The notes under the pieces are model-generated. The model did no database searches. It was not told the origin of the DNA and saw nothing but the letters and a program-made list of their open reading frames with translations. Made by a program: the position numbers and the translations under genes. From NCBI GenBank assembly GCA_025094145.1, contig JALLLS010000040.1, positions 62,001-126,000 of the forward strand: a DNA stretch of 64,000 nt. Reading direction: 5' to 3'. This stretch comes from Spinellus fusiger. Taxonomy: Eukaryota; Mucoromycota; Mucoromycetes; Mucorales; Phycomycetaceae. Positions 56,124 to 64,000 of the stretch are shown piece by piece; position 1 is the stretch's first letter, and every line of letters starts with the position of its first letter.

Positions 56124-57331
56124 TCACAGATTGGGGTTACTAAGCAGCATGTCAGTAGCAGCATTGACGTCACCCCCTGTTGCTTGCAATACTCTGATAT
56201 TTTTTGCTGCGTCCCAGAATCCCATATCACTCAGTTGCTGTAACTGCACTTGGAATCTTTCTTCGGGTGAACGGGCATCAGGGACAGCGGGTGGGTTGGC
56301 AGTGGCGCCCATACCACCCATACCGCCCATACCACCCATAAAAAGAGAAGCCATCTGTTGCTGCACTTGTGGATCCACAGGTGGAAAGTTACCAAAGGCT
56401 GCAAACGGGTTGGCAGGCACTGCAGGTGCTGTGGGTAGGACAGGTGCTTGTGGTGTTGGAAGACCCATACCTTGACCCTGGAACGCATTCGCCATGGTGG
56501 CCATTTGACGAATCATGTCGGGATTCGACACCATCTGTCTGAACTCAGGGGACTGCATCATACCACGCACCTCAGGACCCATGTTGGCCAACTGTGGGTT
56601 GGTGGCAATAATAGAGTCGAGAACAGAGGGATTCTGAAGAACACTCGACATGTACTGAGCAAACATGGGGTTCTGGAGCATTTGGTTCATCATGTTAGGG
56701 TCCATGGCCCCAAAGCTGTTTCCCATGGCACCAGCACCAAACCCTGTGCCAAACATATTCAAAGGATTGGCAACAGGAGGATTGGCATTAGCAGAAGGCG
56801 TGGCGCCTAATCCTGCAAAGGCAGCAAAGGGATTGGCAGCAGCAGAAGGTGAGATGGGGGGTTGACCAAACAGAGAGCCTGCAGAAGGGGTGGTGGAAGG
56901 TGGGTTGGGTGTTACTTGGGATGGCGCGGTGTTCGTGATGGAGGCATCGGCTGTAGAACCCATAGAGGACAATGCAACAGAATGCAACATAATAAAACAA
57001 TACAAAGCGTCCACCCGCCTCTTGTTTAGTCTCTCTTTCTCTTTCTCTTTCTATCAAGACAAGTCTTCTTTTATATAGACAAGTCATTACCTGTCTTTGG
57101 TTGTGAGCCCTTGACCATGTGCACTGTGTTGCCGTCTGCCACCTTGTAAGTCTCCAATGTGTCCTGGTCCTTCAAGACACGACCAGAGTAAATAAGTCTC
57201 TGTCGTTCTACAGGTACTTGTGTTTTCTCTGCAATGGCCTTTTTCAAGTCTTCTGTTGTTTTTGTTGGTTCAATGGCAATAACAAACTTCCCATCACTGG
57301 AAGTCTTTACGTTAATATTGATAGTAGACAT
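56124..57331 (-). CDS. dsk2: Ubiquilin/DSK2-like proteasome shuttle
   Basis: Carries polyubiquitinated proteins to the proteasome. Exons 57331-57091 and 56950-56124 give 355 residues. An N-terminal UBL domain (MSTININVKTSSDGKFVIAI; VPVERQRLIYSGRVLKDQDT; YKVADGNTVHMVKG) is followed by a Pro/Ala/Asn-rich linker, an STI1 region (PNMMNQMLQNPMFAQYMSSV; NPQLANMGPEVRGMMQSPEF; MIRQMATMANAFQGQGMG), a GGM repeat, and a C-terminal UBA domain (ERFQVQLQQLSDMGFWDAAK; VLQATGGDVNAATDMLL). Order and length fit Dsk2. It is directly downstream of, and on the same strand as, the RPA34.5-like gene. Confidence 0.94.
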
Positions 57332-57676
57332 TAGAATGATAGATGTGTAGTGGGGAAAGGGGAACAAAGTGCGTCACTCCTGAACAAGGCAACAAGACTT
57401 CTCGCTCTTTCTATCGTGATGACGTCTCTTTCTATAGAGCGTGACTCGTCCATCCAGCCTCTTTGTGAAGAGTCCTCTTCCCTATTCTCCTTAATCACTC
57501 ACTCTATTCTGCCGAGCAAAAGAATGCTGAATCAATACTAGAAATCAGTGTTTAATAAGAATCTTTTTTTGTTTGTTTTGTTTTCTGTTTTCTGTTTTTC
57601 ACACTGCATTCTTTTGTCATGGATCTTCAGAGTTCATCCATAGCAAGTCTATGAATCACGTGTATTCCTCAACACC

Positions 57677-58374
57677 TTAGGGTTGGTTAGGAATCTCCAC
57701 CAGTTCATTCACAATAAACCGGTGCTGAAATGGTTTTGAGGCTAATTCACACATTGTCAATGGTCTTGTTCTCTTTCTCTGATTGGACTTACCAAACACA
57801 AGCTTCCCACTCTTTTGTTGACAAGGCAACAAGCATTGGAATCCAGCCATTTCTTGTCCACTGATACCAAAATCGTAGTCTTCTTCGTCATCGTCATGTT
57901 CCTTTTTGTGTTTTTCATGCTCTTCTGGAACACGGTACAGGGCATAGTTGTCTTTGTTTTTGGAGAGTTTTCCTAGTGGGGTATGTGATGATGGTTTGGG
58001 AAGAGTCCACTTCATAGAGGCAATATCTTTAGCAGTGAGCTAAACAAAACAGACAAAAGAGTGTGTTAATCTCCCATGAATAAGATAAAATGAAATGAAA
58101 AAAGGGCACCTAGTGTTATTTACATTCTCTGGTACCCGGACAAGCCAGAGCTCTTTATCATCGTCTTCAAGAGTTTGTGAGTCGAATTCAGAAATATACT
58201 TTGATGTAGCCAGCATAAATCCCTCGGGAACGCTAAGACGGTATCAGTGTTAGGTTGAATGCTATTCTCTTTCTTTCTTTCTTTCTTTCTTTTATTTAAT
58301 TGATTATAGAATAGCTTTATTTCTATTATTGGAGTGTTTGTTTACTTTATCGTTTGTTGACTTGGTGCTGTCAT
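57677..58374 (-). CDS. RNA polymerase I subunit RPA34.5-like (PAF49/CD3EAP family)
   Basis: Exons 58374-58346, 58232-58124 and 58039-57677 give 166 residues in frame. The first half matches the family pattern NVPEGFMLATSKYI, then KELWLVRVPENLTAKDIASM, the dimerisation region that in RPA34.5 pairs with RPA49. An acidic stretch follows (EHDDDEEDY), then SGQEMAGFQCLLPC, basic SNQRKRTRPLT, and the end RFIVNELVEIPNQP. Length is short compared with yeast Rpa34 (233 residues), because the Lys-rich tail is missing. The identity is moderately certain from the LWLVRVP block and small size. The first exon (ten codons) is inferred from splice phase. Confidence 0.62.
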
Positions 58375-58774
58375 GTCTAATGTGTAGTAATGAACTAAGA
58401 TTATTTATTTATTTTTTAATTTTAAGCAATTGATATCTTTCCCTAGAATTAGCAGTCACTGGCTGTAAGGTGTGGTCCTTTTCCAGTGTGCTTATAAAAT
58501 AATAATAAAAATATTTATTCAAAGACCGGTGGGTTTCTTATACACCGAAAGAGTTTTGGAATATAAAAGTCAATACACGGACAATAAAATAACACTATTT
58601 TTATGATTAGGTGATATGTTTTTTAAAAAGGTATTTTCAGAAAGTATTGGTATATCTTTGGGGAAATTATAGTATAGAAATATAGTATGGTTCAAAAGAG
58701 ACTTAAGTGTATATTGGTTTAGTGTAGCGATAACTACACCGGATTCTTCTTTGATGTTTTGATGTTTTGGTGGA

Positions 58775-59014
58775 TTAGCTACTACTAGCTAGATGTTTGT
58801 CTGATTGTTGTTGATTTATAAAGATCAAAGGCTTCATTTTACGAAATGGGAGTAAACCATTGGTATACCAGTTTTTCACAGAAGGAGTATCTTCATTTGA
58901 ATAATAATTATGCAACATTGGGGTGGCTCTGGCTCTTTCCTCGAGGTATCTTGCAAACCTTTCACAATTGACTGTTGAAGATGTATGTCCCGACAAGAAT
59001 AATTCGGCTTCTAT
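58775..59014 (-). pseudogene. Fragment of Fanzor (TnpB-like) gene, region before RuvC-II
   Basis: An open stretch of about 80 codons with no start of its own, ending in TAA. Segments NCERFARYLEERARATPMLH and LLPFRKMKPLIFINQQQSDK resemble the helical section of fungal Fanzors between RuvC-I and RuvC-II, where a FRKMK..(Y/F)IN.QQ.D motif is common. Assignment is from pattern memory and from its location inside the same TIR element as the zinc-ribbon fragments. Confidence 0.6.
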
Positions 59015-59247
59015 TCAATACTAGTGATTGAGTTCTTCACTGCTACAATATTTAGAGCACGTTCCATGAAGAAGAAAAAATAAAGACGAGTTGACCTTTT
59101 TTCTTTTTATACTATCTCTGTTTTATAATTGGTTTTCATAGGCCATTGATTCAATCCGTGATCTGAAAACTAAGTTGTGTTGAAGCATAAAGCCTGTATA
59201 TTTATCAATGGAAACTGTGAATCCCACAAGTTTTCTATGCACATATA

Positions 59248-59713
59248 CAGTCTCAACAATAAATGAGTGGACAGAAATTCTTATTCTTATTATTTTTATT
59301 TTGAGAAATAGATATATCTATCAGTCAAAGATGTTCATAATAAAAGATTCATGGAATAACACGGGATTTGTAATAGTTGTTCTTTAGATGATTGTCTACA
59401 TTTTTATTATAAAGATATTGCTCAGTGCTATATAACAGAGTCTTTGTCTTTATACAATAGGACACTCTTGCCCACTGTGCTCTTTGGGATATTAAGATAA
59501 TCAGCAATCTCTTGGTAAGTAACATGTCTTTTCCATTGTCCTGTGATTTGACTTTTAATAAACATAGCATACTCTCTTCTTTTGATAGGACTATCTTTAT
59601 GTGCTTGACTAAGGATTGGCTGATTTCTATTGTTTGGGGTCATCTTTTGAATAAGTTGTAAAATAGAAAATAGAAAATTGATTTGCTGTCCACTCATTTA
59701 TTGCATAGGACTG
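59248..59713 (-). mobile_element. Tc1-type MITE with HTH-coding fragment
   Basis: Inverted ends CAGTCTCAACAATAAATGAG and CAGTCCTATGCAATAAATGA, both continuing with GTGGACAG, flanked by TA (59246-59247 and 59714-59715). Length 466 bp. Its minus strand encodes 89 residues starting in the right terminal repeat (59697-59428), with a helix-turn-helix (HVTYQEIADYLNIPKSTVGK) like the N-terminus of Tc1 transposases. The catalytic domain is absent. Confidence 0.78.
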
Positions 59714-60361
59714 TATACCTCACCAGAATAAGAATATTCTTTATTCTTTAGTCTTGTTATTATCGTGTTATTTCTTACACTGTCTATACAACCTGATACT
59801 TAGGTACTTGTTGAGATAAACACAACTAAGCAAGGTGATGTACTATTATTAACAAAGAGAAACAATAAGGAGGTGATAGACACTACCAAAGGCTGTTCTT
59901 GAGGTAAAAAGGTAAGCAGTGTCTTTATTTGGGCTTGAGCTCATTGTAATCTACAAGACACTCTTCTGTCATTAATAAAGACTCTTCTCAAGTCAGTCTT
60001 AAGTGGTCCTCTATACTGTCTAGGGTCTCTAGGGTATACTCCTGAGCATAGTTATCTATCTCCCAAGGATAAAGCACAAGGCCTTTAGGTTGTGGATTCC
60101 ATTGCCATGAGGAAACACACTTATACAGTAGCTATAATCATACTATACTATTAGCTATACTATTACAATAAACAATACTATTCATCAACACTATATTCTA
60201 TTGATGATACAATTTGATATTGAGGTATACTACAAAAAGAAATAATAATTTGGATATCCGCAAACCTTTTGATTTTAATTATTATTCCATATAAGGTGCG
60301 TTTTTAATTTTACGTAAAAAGAAGGAGATATCACCGCTTAAAGGCCAGAAAATCTTTGGGT

Positions 60362-63300
60362 TTCTTAGTTTTTATTTTTGCTGTCATATTTTGAGTATGG
60401 AATACATTGGTATCCCATAGTGTCTTTAATGATATAAATATTAATGTATATTGCGATCTTATCTAGATGAGGTAAATTAATAGATATTATATAAGGCTAT
60501 TTTAAACAATTATAATATGAAGACAATTACTGTCAATAACAATAACAACAACAGAGTGTATACTTCTTTTCATCATTAACACCCATGACTGTTATTGTAC
60601 TAAAGTCAAAAGATCGAAATAACATAAATTCAACCCAAGGGCCTTTTGTTTACACTACCCTATAAATAGAGATATATAGATATATAATAACACTTAGTAA
60701 CTGCATCTCTGTAGTCTATAGCCCCTACACAGCTTACAGAATCCATAAAAGTATATGGAAGAAAGGATGATCTTACCAAGTCAAGAAGAGTGGTCTTTAC
60801 ATAATGATCACGCATGGAATTAATACACAGAGACACTACAGATTCAAATTTATGTGAGCATGGCTATTTCATTATGCTTAATAAAAGATATATATATATA
60901 AAACCCCTGTCATAATATATTGAGAAGACGAAAGCATGGTACTTTAGATTGTACAGCCTAAAAGACAGATTCTACTATTATAGAACAGCCATGTCGACGC
61001 TAGATCTTTATTGGCCTATTCTTATTCTCTTTTAAAACTATAAAGAAGCTTCGTGATGAGTACAATGCAAAGGAAGAGGACTATTTGTGACTATTGAAAC
61101 GTGAGGTTCGGTTGCAGTCGGCACGAGTACTTAGAAATAGTTACCAACATTTTACTTTTTTTTTTCTATCACACACACACTCTATGGGAAATAAGGGGGG
61201 GAGGAGGAGAAGGAAATGAAATTTCTGTGGACATTGAGGAGTAAAGAAAGGATTTGAGTTCTTTAACCAATACCAAATGAGAACAAAGACTAAATAGAAA
61301 AAGAAAAAAAAAAGAGAGGGATGACAATAAGAATAAGAACATGAATGAGAACAAAAACAAGAACGAATTGAGTCATAGCCTACCTTTACTTCTTTACCTT
61401 AATTTAAATCTGTACCATCGTCTATACCCTCTTCCTATAAACATCAAACTGTTTTCTTCTACCACCTCGAGGTCTAAAGAAGAGGTAGGACAATCATCAA
61501 TTGAGTAAATAATAAGCATAGTTTTGCATAATGCAAGCAGTTTAAATTTTTTTTTCTTTACACAAAATAAGTGCATTTACCATATTACGATTGCTATAGA
61601 ACCGACTAAACTAGAGTCAACATAAACATAAATGTAATTTCTTCTTCTTTTCCTCTGATATTCATTTGCCATGCACCTAAAAGCAATATAAAATGGGATA
61701 GATCTGTATTTCTCTATCATACACTTGTAAGACCCATCTTACATGATGACTTATTTATCCTCAAAATAGGCCATTTGTGTCATTTATGTTTTTTTCCATC
61801 TTGTCTTATTCTATTTTGATTATGGGTTTGTTGTACAGACGCCTTTCTTCACTAAATATAATGAAGGATATTCTACATTTGATCAGAGCAAAAGTAATAC
61901 ACTAGGCCATTGTCAGATGATATTCTACTAGTGAACCCAACACTATAGACAATGAGAGTGTAGACAGTGTTAGTATAAGATGACTCACACCAACTCTAAT
62001 GTCCATTGAAATCAATCAACAGTAGTTTGTTTAGTATGGACAACGGTGCCTTGACTATAAACTCTAAATCACAGTTGGAAACAGCTACACAAAACATATA
62101 TGCATACTTTTTTAGGTCATCGATTTGAATTGTATTGAGTTGATTTGTATTGTATTGTATTGTATTGTATTGTATTGTATTGTATTGTATTGTATTGTAT
62201 TGTGTTGATTTGAATTGTATTGATTCTATTTCTTATTTTGCTCGTCCGCAAACAAGGCTTCTTTCCTCCGAGAGTCGTACTTTTGAAAATAAAATAAAAA
62301 TGCTTACTCCTCAAAGACTATTATTTTGTTACTGCTATTTGAATTTCCCCTCTTTCTAGTCTTTTAAAGTGAATGGTTTGAGTTATGTCCGAGATCAGTA
62401 TCTTCTGATCAGTATCTATTAGTATAGCAAAAACATGAAACGAAAATATAAAAGAACAAAAGCTAAATTAAACTCAAAAATAGCGTGGATTTAGATTTCA
62501 TATTTTCATATTTTGTAAAACATATTACGCTTTTTTATCAACAAAAGGTATTTCTATTATTGTAGGACAAGGCTTGTGTTTATGAAGCAAATGATAAAAG
62601 TATAAGACATACAGTAAGACAGATTTGCCTAGTGTATTTACTTGTCATAAGAAAACCACCCTTATTATTCCATGCTACCATGATGTAAATTCAAATAACA
62701 CCCTGTTCCTCGAGTGTTACCTGTCCATTCTTGTCTGATGAGAGAATATAAAGGAAATTCTCTATGCATGTCACAATCATGTACACTAGCTTATGGCTTT
62801 TTGGACTACTTTTGCAGTGTCAGTCGTCTGCTATTTGAAACATGGAGCAAAAGATGACAATGAGCAACAAGTACTCTTTATCATTCTGCAATGTATTTTC
62901 TAATTCCTACACCACCCACCTGCTAATACTTGCCAATACTTGCTAATAAGTGCATCTACAGAAGAATGCATATTTGCAAAATAAATCAGAGACATCTATC
63001 CATCTTGAATAGTATACTACTGCAGTGTCATGTAATCATGCTTAGAAGAACGTGTCCTCTTTTATGTGATTTTATAGCAACTTTACTATAAAAATAGAAA
63101 CGCTACAGACTTGGTTTGTAGTGTGCTTAGAATGTCTGTTATTTGTAGTAAGAAGCACACCTCTTCTCCACCACTTTATTTTTGCAGAGAGAGAGAAAGC
63201 TTAGGTAAGTCAGTTTCATTCTTATACGGTGTTTTAGTCTAAAATAAGATAATCACAATAAATAAGACATTGTAATTTATAGATGTATGTATTGTACACT

Positions 63301-63396
63301 ACAATTGAGTAGCTGGTGAGTAGCTGGTGGAGTGTCCATAGCATATTCTTAGCTTTATAGTCACTGTGCCTAATGTGACAAGATGATGAGTCACTA
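60362..63396. other. Gene-poor AT-rich region
   Basis: No supported gene. Short protein-like scraps occur at about 61037-61130 on the plus strand (KTIKKLRDEYNAKEEDYL, stop, then LLKREVRLQSARVLRNS) and 61394-61510 on the minus strand, but they have stops and no recognised family. The TGTAT repeat is at 62144-62206. Confidence 0.45.
62144..62206. repeat. (TTGTA)n pentanucleotide repeat
   Basis: About twelve perfect copies of a five-base unit followed by variant copies. Confidence 0.95.
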
Positions 63397-64000
63397 CACA
63401 CCCAAAGATTTTTCTGGCCTTTAAGCGATGATATCTTCGCCTTTTAAAACTGAAAAATTCCTGCCTTTTATGGAACTGTACTTGAAATCAAAGGTTTGCG
63501 AGTATCCAAAATTTTCTTACCTTTTATGGAATACCTCAATATCAAATTGTATTATCAATAAAAATATTGTTTATGAATAAAATTGTTTATTATAATATAG
63601 CTAATAATACTGTAGCTAATAATATACTATTACTATAGCTACTGCTGTTCTAGGTATATTCCTTCATAGCAATAGAATCTATACCCTAGAAGCCTTATGC
63701 TTTAATATTGGAAGATAGATAACTATGTTCAGGAGTATACTCTAGACAGCCTAGACCGTATAGAAGGAAGAAGACCACCTAAGACTGACTTGAGAAGAGA
63801 CTTGACCTATCTAATAACAAAAGAGTATATTAGTGATAGTTCAATCAAGAGAGATAGTATGCTTACCTTTTAGTTAATAATTGTCTTGAGAATAATAAGC
63901 CATATGCTATCTATTAAAAGAAGAGTCAGTACTATGTCTTGTACATTGCAATGAGCTCAAGCCCAGATGATGATACTGCTTACCTTTTTATCTCAAAAAT
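63397..64000 (+). mobile_element. Fanzor-derived TIR element, copy D, 5' part, cut by the right edge
   Basis: Begins CACACCCAAAGATTTTTCTG after TA (63395-63396). It is the inverse of the right ends of copies A-C, so its coding direction is plus. It matches the 5' non-coding 600 bp of the others up to the conserved word GAGCTCAAGCCCAGAT (63955-63970) and then follows copy C (GCTTACCTTTTTATCTC), not A/B. Any coding part lies beyond 64000. Confidence 0.85.

Larger units (their letters stand above)
58541..60361 (-). mobile_element. Fanzor-derived TIR element, copy C (longer, with nested Tc1 MITE)
   Basis: Left end TACACCGAAAGAGTTTTGGA with ATATAAAAG after it corresponds to the left ends of copies A and B (CACACCAGGAGGTCTTTAGG, ATATAAAAG). 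The right end (59920-60361) matches the 5' parts of A, B and D up to AAAATCTTTGGG, but the last TGTG is lost. On the minus strand it carries the central part of a Fanzor gene (59014-58775) that A and B lack, and lacks the zinc-ribbon exon that they have. A 466-bp Tc1-type MITE (59248-59713) is inserted within it. It lies immediately upstream of the RPA34.5-like gene. Confidence 0.72.

Noticed and set aside
55910..56230. 106-codon minus-strand frame overlapping the DSK2 end
   Set aside because: An out-of-frame overlap with the UBA-coding region plus 3' sequence.
61037..61510. Protein-like scraps on both strands
   Set aside because: Stops, no recognised family and no consistent exon chain.

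Overview
The window is a nuclear contig from a fungus. Coding genes are broken by many short introns (about 40-200 nt, GT-AG, one GC-AG), and the spacers are AT-rich and full of microsatellites. Tc1/mariner relics and remnants of a eukaryotic TnpB-like (Fanzor) element are present. The gene content (chitin deacetylase, SIP5-like, DSK2, GID4, a Pho80-type cyclin, an ERGIC-53-like lectin, Fanzor relics) fits Mucoromycota, most likely Mucorales. I cannot fix the genus. No rRNA, tRNA, snRNA or CRISPR array was recognised.

Layout. 1-8140: repeat-rich arm with a truncated DDE element (1-746), a Tc1 relic (2389-3612), a cytochrome P450 with one frameshift (4595-6672) and a second Tc1 relic (6800-8139). 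8416-21627: dense block, mostly minus strand: UTP5/WDR43, TBC1D13-like Rab-GAP, mitochondrial bS6m (plus), CBP3, ERGIC-53-like lectin, SIP5-like. 21945-24726: Fanzor-derived TIR element (copy A) split by a nearly intact DDE transposon. 24789-32670: IST3/RBMX2, another Tc1 relic, an orphan gene, a further Tc1 fragment, an NDUFAF3-like assembly factor and an immunity-related-GTPase (IRG)-like gene. 32671-35709 holds no gene I can support. 35710-36713: Fanzor copy B. 36941-47080: GID4, a GPI-type chitin deacetylase, and a large gene that resembles C12orf4/FERRY3. 47081-56123: mostly gene-free, with a MITE of the DDE family (47893-48269), microsatellites and one Pho80-type cyclin. 56124-58374: DSK2 and a Pol I RPA34.5-like gene. 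58541-64000: Fanzor copy C with a nested Tc1-type MITE, a long gene-poor stretch, and Fanzor copy D running off the right edge in the opposite orientation.

Functional themes. The conserved genes are housekeeping: ribosome synthesis (UTP5, RPA34.5), splicing (IST3), mitochondrial translation and respiratory assembly (bS6m, CBP3, NDUFAF3), ER/Golgi traffic (ERGIC-53, TBC1D13), ubiquitin turnover (GID4, DSK2) and cell wall (chitin deacetylase). The most unusual content is (i) four copies of one TIR element carrying different broken pieces of a Fanzor gene, two of them with Asn where the RuvC-III Asp is expected, and (ii) a membrane-anchored IRG-like GTPase. Exon structures were worked out by hand from splice sites, reading phase and family motifs. 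Total coding lengths close in frame for every gene given as intact.
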